Part shown: piece after piece, positions 33,666 through 45,620 of the stretch | How the letters are laid out: each line of letters begins with the position of its first letter | How positions within the stretch are numbered: the first letter of the stretch is position 1 | Assembly: GCA_963682025.1 (NCBI GenBank) | Contig: CAVMKG010000306.1 | Location: forward strand, 93,501 to 157,500 | Direction: 5' to 3' | DNA: 64,000 nt | Origin: Cordilura impudica | Lineage: Eukaryota; Arthropoda; Insecta; Diptera; Scathophagidae | Program-made: the position numbers and the translations under genes | The notes under the pieces: generated by a model | Databases searched by the model: none | The model's input: the letters and a program-made list of their open reading frames with translations, nothing else | What the model was told of the DNA's origin: nothing

Positions 33666-34807
33666 GAGTTAATTGATTTAACCCAATTTATTCAATTAAT
33701 ACAATGCATTAATACAGTACAAAATTTTATGGCTTGAGCCACAAACTGCTACCTCACCCACCATAGCTCCGCAAAAAGAGATTTAGCTTTAACGATATGA
33801 CAATTGATCATATAAATGCCTACTTGAGGAGCTTCAGATATCCTATTTCTAGCCAGGGATACAAAAAAAAATGGAGGAACATTCAACAAAGTGTATTGTA
33901 TTGACAAGGAGATCATGTTGCGAAAGAAAAATTTGTATTTAATTCGGCTTCACAAGGATTTTTTGATCCGTTCTCGCACCTTGAAAAGTTAAAACTGCAA
34001 CTAGAGACAGTTGGGTTAAATTAATCCTTTCACGACCGAACCTCAGCTACTGGAAAATTTTTATTTTTTATTTTTTGTGGATTCGTACTTAAAAAAAAGT
34101 GTCGTCAAAAATATTTTTTTTTTAATTCCTTCAAGGAAAAAATTCGTGGGACATATATGTCCCATTGGTCGTCAACGGTAAAAATTAGCAACTAATTTAC
34201 TCCGCTCAAAGCAAGTCAGTTATTCTTGTTTTTATTTTTTACATAAATAACTGTTGCTTTGGTTTCGTATTTGTTGTAAATTTTTAAATATAGATCACAG
34301 AGAACCGATTACTGCTTTTTTAGTTTGTACTAAAAATGGCAAGGAATATCGTTCCTTTTGTAAAAAAAACCTTTTTGTTTCATCAAAAAGAATGTAATTG
34401 CTTCGAAGATTACCACAATTGATTTTGTATTTTTGCGATATTTAGAATTAACCTTTTTCTAAGTCTTTTTATTTATAGTTTAATTGATTGTTTATTTAAT
34501 ATTATGAAGTTTTTTTATTTATAAAAATATAAAACTATAAAACATCTTTTTTACCATTGACGACCAATTGGACATATATGTATGTCCCGTACCGAATTTT
34601 GCTGAATAATAAAGCGATTCCAAATATTTTGGTGTTTCTTAAAACTATAAATGCTAGTACATGTTATATCAAAATTTTAAAAATTTCGGTTCAATAACGT
34701 CCGAATTAATGACATCCAAATATGATTTAAAATAACACAATTTTCATACTTTGGGGTCACCGTCTTAGGTCCTTAGAATACATGAGCAAACTTCTTTGGT
34801 ATGGTAT
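33666..34807. other. Non-coding region with a 45-bp inverted repeat
   Basis: Arms at 34139-34184 (AATTCGTGGGACATATATGT...TGGTCGTCAACGGTAAAA) and 34549-34600 are inverted complements with few differences, about 365 bp apart, suggesting a MITE. The left arm holds a perfect 16-bp palindrome GGGACATATATGTCCC (34148-34163). Between TTTAACCCAA (33672) and TTGGGTTAAA (34012) a 340-bp segment is bordered by a short inverted TTAACCCAA. No gene is recognised. Confidence 0.5.
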
Positions 34808-35124
34808 TGTAGTATATGTAATCATAAAATGATTACATCCTTTTAAAATAAATAATTTAGGATTTACTGTTCTTTTGTTTTATTTCTACATATATATAAT
34901 ATAAAATAAGCATAAGGTTAATAGTATATGATACTGGTTTAAGTGCATTTGTAATAAGTACAATAAGATATTGATACTGGTTTTTGTTACACTTGTATTG
35001 CTGAATCATAATTTACTCTCAAAACAACTAGCAGAAGAACAAGACGAATATTGTTTGCGATAAGCAAATTTATAAATAAACTCTTAAATAAAAATAAAGA
35101 ATAAAAATAATAAACTCATTACAG
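34808..35124 (+). repeat. Probable 5' LTR
   Basis: Runs from TGTAG to TTACA immediately before TGGCGACGAGG. The TG...CA boundaries are plausible, but no second LTR is present in the window to confirm them. Confidence 0.4.
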
Positions 35125-35204
35125 TGGCGACGAGGAAAAAAGTGATAGTTGGTTTTTTTTTTAATAACAAATTAAAAACCATGGCAAACCAGCAAAAAGA
35201 CAGC

Positions 35205-36311
35205 CAAATTTTCAGAGAATTATGGATTCTCTTTTAGCAGGGTTAGTTGGTGTTCTAGTCTCTTTAGATGACATTCTGGTTTGTGCATCAAACAGGAAAT
35301 TACACGTAGAAACACTCGAGCGAAGTCTTAGTATTTTGAATAATAATGGTTTTAAGTTATCAGCAGAGAAGTGTGAATTTTTTTCGAAAAGGTCATATAA
35401 TTGACAAAAATGGACTGCACATTACATCCCGAAAAAAATTAGCGAAATAGGTAACATTCCAAATCCTACAAATATTAAGCAATTTCAATCCTTTTTAGGG
35501 GGTTGTGAATTTTTATAGACAATTTTTACCCGATGTTTCAACCTTGTTGTATCCACTACACAATTTGCTACAGGCAGATATAAAGTTCATTTGGAGCGAC
35601 AGCTGTTCCTCGGCTATGAATCAGCTAAATCCTTTATTACTAGCGGATAACTGTTTAGCCCATTTTAATTTCAAGTTAGTTACGCGATTGACAGTGGATG
35701 CCAGCCCCGTGGGTGTAGGTGCAGTGTTATCACAAATAGATGAGCAGGGAGTAGAGAGGCCAATAGAGTTTGCGTCTAGAACTTTAACAGGCACTGAAAA
35801 ACGATATTCACAGTTGGACTGTGAAGGGGTTGCTATTCTTTTTGGAGTGAAAAAATTTCATCATTACTCATATGGTCGTAAATTCACCTTAGTAACTGAC
35901 AACAAACCACGACACCATATATTTAACCCCAAAAAGGGAATTCCGTTGATGGCTTTTAGTCGTCTAAAACGTATTGCGTTAACCCTATCTGGCAATCGGT
36001 TTGATATATGGCACATTAAGTCGAAAAGTAAAGTTGCTGACTATTTTTCCAGATATCCAACCGAATGTAATGTTAGGCTTGAGGAATTCCCTAACAACGC
36101 TTATATTAATAATTTACAAAATCGCCCAAATAAGGATCAATTTCTAAATTTTAAAATAATAGTTAGTGAAACAGAGAAGGACATGTTGTTGCAAAAAGTA
36201 CGGAAATTTATCAAATTTGAATGGCCTGAAAGATGTCCTGATTCTAAACTTTTGCCCCATTTTCTGAAGCGAAAGAGGAAGAAAATTGTCTATTTTGGGG
36301 TTACCGTATAA
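35205..36311 (+). pseudogene. Gypsy Pol: reverse transcriptase and RNase H
   Basis: The frame enters RT just before QRIMDSLLAGL and reaches the active site, which reads SLDDILVCA instead of the usual YLDD, so polymerase activity is probably lost. After FKLSAEKCEFF a frameshift near 35400 leads through SFLGVVNFYRQFLP (another shift at about 35500) to RNase H: TRLTVDASPVGVGAVL, then RPIEFASRTLTGTEKRYSQL, FTLVTDNKP and VADYFSRYPTE. The order and motifs match the Mag/K02A2.6-like clade. The segment from 35505 to 36311 is open for 268 codons. Confidence 0.8.
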
Positions 36312-36960
36312 TTATACCCACACATTTAACAAAAGATGTAATTAATTTTTTACATGCCTCCCATATGGGAGTAATTAAAATTAAATCAATGGCTCTTGAG
36401 TGCTGTTGGTGGCCGGAACAAAGTAAGGATTTGGAAGAGGTTACAAGTCTTGTGAGGCTTACTCAATGACACGACCTAGTCCACCTCAACAGGAATTGAT
36501 TCCTTGGCCCCGACCTGACGAAATTTGGTCTAGAATCCACATAGATTTTTATGGTCCATTTTTAAAACGTTGGTGCTTAGTAATAGTGGATAGCACTAGT
36601 AAATGGGTTGAGTGCATTGATATGGGTACAAATACAACAAGTGATGCGGTTATTTCTATATTACGCGAACTTTTCAGTCGTCTTCGACTACCAAAAGCGG
36701 CCAAAAGCGGTAGTTTCAGATAACGGAACTTCTTTTGTTTCAAACAAATATAAGAAATTTTTATAAATAAATGGAATTAAGCAAACAACCACGCCAGTAG
36801 GGCAACCCGCCACTAATGGCCAAGCGGAAAATGCCGTAAAACTAGTTAAGAATATGTTAAGAGTAGTTTAAAAAGCGCGCCGTTGCCAGAATTCAACAAC
36901 ACATTATCTCGATTTTTGTTTGTTTATAGAAACACCATACATTCCAACCGCTTCAATGTC
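36300..36960 (+). pseudogene. Gypsy Pol: integrase
   Basis: The zinc-binding N-terminus is seen as HASHMGVIKIKSMALECCWW with only one of its two cysteines clear. The catalytic core carries the first Asp in HIDFYGPFLKRW (about 36540), the second in VVSDNGTSFV (about 36710) and the Glu in GQPATNGQAENAVKLVKN (about 36800). Frameshifts near 36311, 36460 and 36705 and stops near 36765 and 36870 interrupt it, and the C-terminal part fades at about 36960. Confidence 0.75.
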
Positions 36961-37947
36961 TAATAAAAGAAAATTAAGAACAAGACTTGATCTTATTTAC
37001 TCAAAAAGAAAAATTGAAAATCAGAATAATAAAAACATTAAAAAATTTGTAAAAACAAGTAAGAGTGTTAAACTCGGCTGTGCCGAATCTTTGATACCCT
37101 CCACCTCGATTTGAGTATTGATAATAAATGTAAACAATATATTGGAAACATATGCATGCGTTTCCGGTTATATGACATAACTTCTCGTTTAATTTAGTTT
37201 TTGCTAATTAATAGCTCACCCTAATCTCCATTGCAAAGGTAGTGGTTGTGTAGGGTGGCTATATGCATTAAATCGTGCTAATTGGAGATGGCTGTATAGT
37301 TTCCTTTAACTGGCGAAATATTTTTTCATTGCGACCATATCTGTCGGATGGAGTAACAAAAGAATAACCAAAAAAAAAGCTCTCTCAACTTTTTTATTAA
37401 AATATTGCCATATTTGGAAAACATACAGAATAAATTTGTAGTAATAAATAATCAAATTACGGATGCCAAACGCAAAAAACGAAATGTCCCAAACATTTTA
37501 AATAAAATAGTTTGTTCTCCTTATTTTCTGAAAATCTTCAAATATTCATCCAAAAAAAATTGTGAAAATTCATATATAAGAAATAACATTCCCATCAAAT
37601 TGCGTTTATTTATGTAACAATTTTTATGTTCGCAATTCTTAAATTTGAGGTTTTCTAAAATTCATTGAATTTTAAATAATGTTTTCTGTAGTCCGATTCT
37701 GTAAATTTCAACGATCTAACAATCGCAAAATATATCGACAGCTATTGTTGTTTTCACTAAGGATTAAGTGATTCACTAAGTAAAAACATCTTAACGACAG
37801 TGGACAAATCTATTTTTATACCCTATACCACTATGTGGTTTGGGTATAATGACTTTCTGCTGCTGTTTGTAACAACCAAAAATATTTGACCTAGACCCAT
37901 CTTTAATTATACCGATCGAATCAGAATCACTTTCTGAGTTGATTTAA

Positions 37948-40472
37948 CCTTCATCTCACCCTCAAAAAAAACTTACGTTGTTTACCCTCGTGTGTGCTTT
38001 TCCACACATATGGGATTTCTACGTATGTTGCATTAGCAACATAATTTTTTTGAAGTCAAAAGCATGATTTCCTATCAACAACATATTTATTTTATATTTT
38101 GCTATCTGTTACATCAAATTAGTTTATCTTGAACACATTTTACACAAACATTGCGATTATGAGTACGCTTACATACGCCTTTTTGGAAGAAACTGCATAT
38201 CGTTTTATGCACATTGTTCTTAGTTTTCGACAATAACATATGTGACATCTAGCTTTTCCTTCGATATTCAAAGGAACACTTTTTAATCTTTTTGAAGGAA
38301 TATCGCATGAAGACATTGAAGAATTGGACTGCACTGTTGAGCAACTGGGCTCCCCCACTAATTCACTTTGTAAGTTGTTGTTAATAGCAGAAAGCAAAGA
38401 CGCCGCTGGATCGGTTCGTGGCACACCTTTTCTCATTGCCATGTATGGTTTTGCAAGAGATATTCCAAGCTCACGTAAGAAAACTCGTCGCATTGTTGGT
38501 TTGTTTGTTTGCCAATTTGGTTCCACATCTTTGAATATAATCAACGCGTTTAGAGCTGAGATATCGATCATATTTGCGAAAACAGCCAACGGCCATCGAT
38601 TCGTCTTTCTTTTAGAACTGTAACAAGACAACATTTTGTCAACTGTATCCACGCCACCTATAATATAAAATATTTAGTATCTGGTAATAAATGAAATAAA
38701 AATAAAAATCACTGAAACGAACCTTTGGTTTTATTATAATATTGAATGATTATTGGCAACTTTTTTCCATCAGATTCTACATCATTCGAAGCATGCATTG
38801 TGCTTTGCAGTACTACGCAATTGTCCTTTCTGCCGATATATGATACGAGTGTTGTGTTTTTGGTAAATGCAAATGTTGATTGAAACAACGGAACTTTTTT
38901 GCATTCTAAAAGTTTTGGTGGTATACTTCTTTTATTTTTGCGCATTGTACCGACCATTGTGAGCCCTTGGGATAACAACTTCTGCCCAAGTTCGTAAGAT
39001 GAGAAAAAGTTGTCCATTGTTATGTTTTGACCCTTCAGACCTCGAACCAAATCCAAAACTACACGTTCACCTTGATTTTTTTCAGCTAAACCACCAACTG
39101 GTTTACCTAAATATGGTTGGATTTTCCAAACGTAGCAAGTTTCAGAGCAAACTAATAGCCAAAATTTAATTCCATATCGTACAGGCTTAGAAGGCATATA
39201 TTGTCGAAACTTGCATCTTCCACGAAAACCAAGCAATTGCTCGTCAATAGTAACACATTCAGATGGATTGAAATAATTAGCCAATAGTTCAGACCAGTTG
39301 TCGAATATTTCACGAATTGGAGCAAATTTGTCCGTAGAGCTTCTTTGACGTCTGCTCATAACGTCATCAAACCGAATAACACGGTTCATGTATTGAAATG
39401 TCTTCTTCGACATTATTGCTCTAAATATCGGACGTCCATATTCACCATCAAATAAATCCAACATTGTTTCATTCTTTGATCTAAATTATTACAATTCATC
39501 TAAAACATTAGATTAATTTCAAACATTGACATATATACCTGTAAACTCCAGCCAAAATGAGAACACCGATGTATGCATGTAACAAGTTTGAGTCGATTTC
39601 GATATAGCTGTCACCGCACTGTGCCTTTGCGTATGCGTTTGACCACTTCAGAATTATATTATCAATTGACGGTGGGAAAAACAACATAAAAGCATCTTTG
39701 ATATCATCGATACGAGCTTTTGCATATCTTGTTGTGCCTGAACGCAAATTGATGACATTTTCGTTCCGTAATCTTCCTGTTCGATCGTGAGCTGGTTGCG
39801 GATTCCAAACTATACCGTCTTTTGAGACAAACAATGGATCCACAGTTCCATCCTCGGATGAGACTCCCATTGCTTCAACATCTTCATTTTGTTCCATTGT
39901 ATTCACTTCAGAATCAGGTTCACTTTCTTCCGATTCATAATTTTCTTCCAGCGAGTAATTTTCATCACTATCGGAAAAATCCTCATCATCAGAAACATTT
40001 AAAATAACTTCAAGCTCTTCGTTGGTAAGATATTTTGGTCTAGCCATGTTATCCTAATCAACGAAAAATAAATTTTTGAACTTTTCACAATCAAAGCAAA
40101 CAGCACACTGACTGATAATTTATAGTTGTGTCAAATAAATGACGGAGCTTCCATTTGCGGGAATTCCCGTCATTAGTTTATTTAAAGACAAGTGAATGAC
40201 GGGGATTCCCGCACTTCAGCCGAATGTGTTTATAGTACAAAATATATAGAATTTACATATGTGTGGAAAAGCACACACAAGGGTCAGCAACGTCACTTTT
40301 TAAATATTTGGTTATAAACAAACGTTTTTGAATCAATTAATGCGTTTTCTGTGCTAATTTGATGCGACAGTCAAAGTCAAGAAATTTCATGAACATATCT
40401 TAAATATTTTTTTTTTTTATGTACAAAATAATTTCATATTGTGTGGTTTTCCACACAAGGGTGAGATGAAGG
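37948..40472 (-). mobile_element. piggyBac-like element, 2525 bp, nearly intact
   Basis: TTAA at 37944-37947 and 40473-40476. Perfect 15-bp terminal inverted repeats CCTTCATCTCACCCT. A subterminal inverted repeat of 18 bp, GTGTGTGCTTTTCCACAC (37990-38007), returns inverted at 40261-40278, and the right end also has TGTGTGGTTTTCCACACA. The other family A copies supply the empty site (GATTTAACAATGTCC). The single gene fills the interior. This is the best-preserved autonomous-type element of the window. Confidence 0.93.
38114..40047 (-). CDS. piggyBac transposase, three exons, one frameshift near the C-terminus
   Basis: Exons read 40047-39539, 39480-38723 and 38657 to the end. The introns are 58 and 65 bp with GT/AG ends, and both phases match. 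Exon 1 has an acidic start (MARPKYLTNEELEVILNVSD) and finishes GVLILAGVY; exon 2 begins RSKNETMLDLFDGEYGRPIF, the classical junction of this family. Asp residues are in VTIDEQLLGFRG, NITMDNFFSS and, in exon 3, GGVDTVDKM. The cysteine-rich C-terminus begins CHIC. A one-base shift in an A-run near 38225 then sends the frame to a stop at 38140, whereas the neighbouring frame continues with VCKRTHNRNVCVKC to a TGA at 38114. Total length would be about 604 residues, normal for the family. Whether the shift is a mutation or a read error decides if the element is active. Confidence 0.88.
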
Positions 40473-41425
40473 TTAACAATGTCCGTCCGTCCGTCCGTCC
40501 GTCCGTCCGTCTGTGTGTCCATGTAAAGCTTGTAATCAAACTGTAGGTCGCAAATATGAATATATTTTGACGAAATTTGGTATATAAGCTTTTATCGGCC
40601 ATGGGATGAACGCTGTTGAAATTGGTGAGAATCGGTCCATGTTCAGACCTAGCCCCCATACAAATTACCCATAAGAAATCGACATAAATTGCCATAAGAT
40701 CCAGATTGTCATATAGATCTTACTCAAATTGGGCTTATATGCGTTCATTACATCCACTAATGAGTAGTACAAAAATGATCCCTTTGACCCCATATAGAGC
40801 TGCTTCCCGATCTTCACTTAAATCTATTAAAAAACAAAAATATTGCACTGATTCTTCTCAAATTTTGTTTGTACATATTTTTGCAAAATACAAGAGACTT
40901 TACCAAACATGATCAGGATCGGTCCATTTTTGGACCTAGTCCCTTTATAGATATAGCATCCGATATGAACTTTTTCATATCTGCAGCCAAAAAAATTAAT
41001 AGAAATCCCACTCAAATTTGGTTTTTGCTTATTTTCAATGTCCAGTTAGTTGGGCCTAAGAGATAGGGTTTCTAAACGCATGGTATAGGGTATCGTATAG
41101 TCGGTCTAGACCGACTATAATTTTCTTACTTGTTCTATTTATTTAAATTGTAAACGAGTGGCATCTCTGTCAAAATAAGCGAGAAACACAAAAAAGAATA
41201 GAACAAAACAAATTACTTCGTGTTTTTGACAGGACGATTTTATGTTTATGTTTAATATCTCTATTTTTTTTTTACTAATATTTCTGTTTGTTTATTTGAA
41301 AATGAAATAATGAATTGAATATGCTATTTAATTTTTTTATTTATATAAAAAAGTTTTTTAATAGAAGCCAAATATTTTCACTATTTTATGATTTTTTTTA
41401 TGTATGACGACATTTCAACCTAAAA

Positions 41426-41547
41426 ATTTAACGCCCGTATTCATAATCAAATTCTAAAGTTGGATAACTTTTTTTCATATAAATTTTGAAATTTTCGTAT
41501 GAAAAAAGTTAGCCAACTGCTAGAATTTGATTATGAATATGGGCGTA
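41426..41547. mobile_element. Short foldback MITE, 122 bp
   Basis: TTAACGCCCGTATTCATAAT at the left and its complement (ATTATGAATATGGGCGTAA) at the right form arms of about 50 bp with few mismatches around a 20-bp loop. It lies in the unidentified segment that interrupts 3-kb copy 2. Confidence 0.6.
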
Positions 41548-43414
41548 AGTTTTTATCGATTAAATAAACAACACAAAAATGGTTGTCGGTTAGATAACAA
41601 CAACAGCTGACTTTAACAATAGCGAATATCGTTTAAAAATTTTGCTGATAATTTTGCTTTTCTTTTTTTAACCATCATTAAAAGAAGTTACTGAAAAGCT
41701 ATTAATTTCTCCTGAATGCCAATATTTTTTTTTAATGTAAACATTTTTTATATGTAAACATATTTGGTGTTTTTTTTTTTTTGAATTTGATGCAATTGAT
41801 GTCTTCTAAATTTAAAATTATTATTTCCGATGTTTTGATATGATTTTCTGAAATTCAATTAATTGTAATTTATAATTGGAAATTTTTAATTCCAGTTTTT
41901 AGAATTGATATTTTCTTAAATTTGAATGGAAAATTTAAAAAGTGCAATTTTGTATTTATGTGAATAATAATGCTTTAGTAATTATAAACAATTTTTTAAA
42001 AATTAGATGTAATCGCAATCAGATATTTTATACGTAAAAAAGAATAATAATTCTATATAACTATGTAGAACTGTTTTGAAAGCAAAAAACTCATTGATGA
42101 ACTCGGTAACTCTATTTTGTAAAGACAACAAAAAGTTAATATGCCAAACTTATGTTCATATTTGTAAAAGAATAATGAAAAAACCTATGAAATAAAAGAC
42201 CAGCCCGTGTATACTCTTACCATTGTTCTGTATGATATCCAGTTGAAAATATTGGCATTCATGTTAAAATAGAAATAACTATTGCAAAGCTAATCAGAAC
42301 AAAAATTTTGCCGCCATCTACTGTGGCATAGTCACGCTGAGCAAAATGAAGTGACACTCTATTAATGCAAAAGAAATGTATATTCCCCACAACAAAATAT
42401 TGCAGAATTTTATGTAAATAAAATAATATACCGACTTATTTCTAACATGTAGTTGTTATGGATATACATATATAATATATGTTTATTATTTGTATTTATA
42501 AATAAATTTATACATAAAATTTTTTTTTCCTAAATTTACATTATTTTTTTTTTATTAGCAACTAGGTATTTTAGCATTATTTGCTTTAGGTGCTGGTGAA
42601 TTCTTACTCCCTTTACATATATTAACTCGTAGTGTCTGCTTGTCGAAAAAATTTTGGATCGATTTTAACCAATTTCCCGTGAGCCGTTCGGTCTGAAATT
42701 TTGCAGGCAGGCTCGTGGTAATAACAGAAATGATCTAACAAATTTTTAGAGTGATGCCAAAACAATGGAAACTTTTAAATTTTTCTACCAGAGTTAATAA
42801 AAAAATGTACAAAGGGTTAGTTTTTATTATATTATTACCACAACGACCACAAAAACAACAAGTCCAGCTATGACAACAACACAACATTTAGAATAACAAC
42901 AAGAACAATATAGAAACATCATATTTTTCATTTTTTTCATTTTTTTTTTAATTTTTCAGAGATTTCCCTGGACCTGTTCCGCCGATTTTAATGATTTTTG
43001 AAATAGGAATCTTCCCATGAATTTGGTGAATCATTCTCACTAAAAATGATCACTGTAGCTGCACTATTCAGATCGTGACAAGAACAACATAGAAAATTAT
43101 ATTTTTTCAAGACTTTTTTTAGTTCTTCTTACAAATCTCGGGCCCTAATCGACCGATTTCGACGATTTTATATAGAAAACTTTTCAGGATGTTAGTGAAT
43201 CATTTCTTATGTCAACGCGCACCCTAGATACCCGATTGATGCCGTCATCGTGATTTCCACAGACGGACAGACGGACATCGCTATATCAACTCCGGCTGTT
43301 ATTAGGATCACAAATATATATATTTTATGGGGTCCAAAATTTTTTTTCTTATTATTACAAACGGAATGACAAACTTATATATACCCTCTTCACACTGGAG
43401 TGGAGGGTATAAAA

Positions 43415-44530
43415 ACGAAAATGAAAAATTAAGAATGAAAAACAAAAAATAAAAAAACGAAAAATAAAAAATAAATAATGAAAAATGAAATATGAAAAAT
43501 TAAAAACGAAAAATAAAAAGTTAAAAATGAAACATGAAAAATATATAATGAAAAATAAAATATAAAATAATTAAAGATGAAACATAAAAAATTAAAAATA
43601 AACATGAATAACATTAATTTTTGAAACATGAAAAATGTAAAATGAAAAATTAAAAATTGAAAATTAATAAGTAAAAATTAAAAATGAAAAATGTAAAATG
43701 AAAAATGAAAAATGAAAAATGAAATATGAAAAACGAAAAATAAGAAGTTAAAATTAAAAAATGAAAAATGGAAAGTGAAAAATAAAAAATTAAAAATGAA
43801 AAATAAAAAATAAAAAACGAAAAATAAAAAATGAAAAATTAAATATATGAAAAATGTAAAATGAAAAATAAAATATAAAATAATGAAAAATGAAAAATAA
43901 AAGATGAAAAATAAACAATTAAAAATAAACAATTACAAAAGAAAAATGAAAAATGAAAAATGAAACATGAAAAATTAAAAACGAAAAATTAAGAGTTAAA
44001 AATGAAACACGAAAACTGTAAAATGAAAAATGAATAATTAAAAATTAAATTTGAATAATGAAAAATGAAATATGAAAAACGAAAAATAAAAAGTTAAAAA
44101 TGAAACATGAAAAATGTAAAATTAAAAATGAAAATTGAAAAATGAAAACGAAAAAATAAAAAATAAAAAAACGAAAAATAAAAATAATAAAAATGAAAAA
44201 TGAAATATGAAAAATTAAAAACGAAACATAAAAATGAAACATGAAAAATGTAAAATGAAAAATAAAATATAAAATAATGAAAAATTAAAAATAAAAAATA
44301 AAAAATGAAAAATAAAAAATTAAAAATGAAAAATGGAACATGAAAAATTAAAAACGCAAAATAAAAAGTTAAAAGTGAAAAATGAAAAATGAAAATGAAA
44401 AATGAAAAATACAAAATAAAAAGTTAAAATGAAAAATGAAAAATGGAAAAAGAAAAATGAAGAAAAAAAAAAATTTTAAAATAAAAAATTAAGATGCAAA
44501 ATTAAAAATAAGAAATTGAAAAACGAAAAA
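43415..44530. repeat. Heptanucleotide array 1 (GAAAAAT-type, about 1.1 kb)
   Basis: Successive variants of the 7-mer GAAAAAT (also TAAAAAT, CGAAAAA, TTAAAAA). It lies exactly between the GTGGAGGGTATAAAA end of 3-kb copy 2 and the TAACAAGTAAG start of a family A element. Since 7 bp read in any frame gives a 21-bp codon cycle largely without stops on the minus strand, long Phe/Ile/His/Ser frames appear; they are not genes. Confidence 0.9.
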
Positions 44531-45319
44531 TAACAAGTAAGAAAATTATAGTCGGTCTAGACCGACTATACGATACCCTATACCATTCGTTTAGAAACCC
44601 TATCTCTTAGGCCCAACTAACTGGACATAGAAAATAAGCAAAAACCAAATTTGAGAGGGATTTTTATTAATTTTTTTGGCTACAGATATGAAAAAGTTCA
44701 TATCGGATGCTATATCTATAAGGGGACTAGGTCCAAAAATGGACCGATCCTGATCATGCTTGGAAAAGTCTCTTGTATTTTGCAAAAATATATACAAACC
44801 AAATCTGAGAAGAATCAGTGCAATATTTTTGTTTTTTATTAGATTTAAGTGAAGATCGGGAAGCAGCCCTATATGGGGCCAAAGGGATCATTTTTGGACT
44901 ACTCATTAATGGATGTAATGAACGCATATAAACCCAATTTGAGTAAGATCTATTTGACAATTTGGATCTTATGGCAATTTATGTCGATTTCATAGGGGTA
45001 ATTTGTAAGGGGGCTAGGTCTGAACATGGACCGATTCTCACCAATTTCAATAGCGTTCATCCTACGGCCGATAAAAGCTTATATACCAAATTTCATCAAA
45101 ATATATTCATACTGGCGACCTGCAGTTTGATTACAAGCTTTACATGGACACACAGACGGACGGACGGACGGACGGACGGACATTGTTAAATCAACTCAAA
45201 AAATGATTCTGATTCGATCGGTATAATTAAAGATGGGTCTAGGTCAAATATTTTTGGTTGTTACAAACAGCAGCACAAAGTCATTATACCCAAACCACAT
45301 AGTGGTATAGGGTATAAAA
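44531..45319 (+). mobile_element. Family A DINE-like element, copy 3 (complete)
   Basis: Begins TAACAAGTAAGAAAATTATAG with the perfect hairpin AGTCGGTCTAGACCGACT, contains a GACG/GACGGACG tract (45156-45182), and ends CCACATAGTGGTATAGGGTATAAAA. It closely matches copies 1, 2 and 4, so the family spread fairly recently. Confidence 0.85.
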
Positions 45320-45439
45320 ATTAACCAATTGAAGTAATAAATAATAATAAATATTTTTATATTAGCAGAGTCCCTGCAGTTGTTTGCTATAAGTTATATA
45401 TAGATGGCACTTTTTTAAAAAAGTTCCATAAAAAATCTA

Positions 45440-45620
45440 TAATTACTAGATGTTTACACATCTCCCCTGTGATCGGACTCACATGATTTTCTTTTTGGTA
45501 TGGCATAAAAGCTAAAACAATTCTCTGTCGACTCAAGTCAGCTTCAAGAAAATCGGTTGGAAAATGTGGAAAATATTAGAAAAAAAAATGGGACATATAT
45601 GTCCCATTGAAAGGGTTAAG
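45440..45620. mobile_element. Repeat G fragment and piggyBac-type terminus
   Basis: AGATGTTTACACATCTCCCC and TGATCGGACTCACATGATTT (45448-45496) match the right end of repeat G at 50451 and 60045. Next to it, a GGGACATATATGTCCC palindrome (45590-45605), ATTGAAAGGG and TTAA (45616-45619) form, on the minus strand, TTAACCCTTTCAAT plus palindrome, a piggyBac-like terminus without a partner. Confidence 0.45.

Larger units (their letters stand above)
34808..37054 (+). mobile_element. Gypsy LTR retrotransposon (Mag-like), internally deleted and truncated
   Basis: A probable 5' LTR (TGTAGTATATG at about 34808 to CATTACA at about 35124) precedes a TGGCGACGAGG primer-binding region, as in Mag-type elements. 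A short Gag start (MANQQKDSQIF at 35181) runs directly into reverse transcriptase (QRIMDSLLAGL), so most of gag, protease and the first part of RT are gone. RT, RNase H and integrase follow in order, with frame breaks. The 3' LTR is missing; the 3-kb element copy 2 starts at 37055 where the element stops. Confidence 0.75.
37817..41131 (-). mobile_element. Family A DINE-like element, copy 2, split by piggyBac
   Basis: Left part 37817-37947 (ATACCCTATACCACTATGTG to GAGTTGATTTAA) and right part 40473-41131 (TTAACAATGTCCGTCC to the AGTCGGTCTAGACCGACT hairpin and TTTTCTTACTTG) join perfectly if one TTAA is removed. It sits in a further unidentified segment (37689-37816 and 41132-41690) that interrupts the 3-kb element. 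Confidence 0.85.
37055..43413 (+). mobile_element. 3-kb non-coding element, copy 2, split by a 4-kb nested insertion
   Basis: Opens AACAAGTAAGAGTGTTAAACTCGGCTG with ATACCCTCCACCTCG and closes with ACTGGAGTGGAGGGTATAAA. Sequence collinear with copy 1 stops at about 37688 (GTTTTCT) and resumes at about 41690 (TTTCTCCTGAATG.CAATATTTTT). The intervening 4 kb are a foreign segment carrying a family A element and a piggyBac. After 41690 the match continues to the end, including GCCATCTACTGTGGCATAGT (about 42315) and GACGGACAGACGGACATCGC. Confidence 0.8.

Noticed and set aside
36920..37114. 64-codon frame at the end of the Gypsy element
   Set aside because: Crosses the junction into the 3-kb element; its last part is the translation of that element's start hairpin.
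38324..38623. Plus-strand 99-codon frame
   Set aside because: Antisense shadow of piggyBac exon 3.
43429..44414. Long minus-strand frames rich in Phe, Ile, Tyr, Ser and His
   Set aside because: They are produced by a 7-bp repeat that is free of stop codons on that strand; no start context, composition or motif of a gene.
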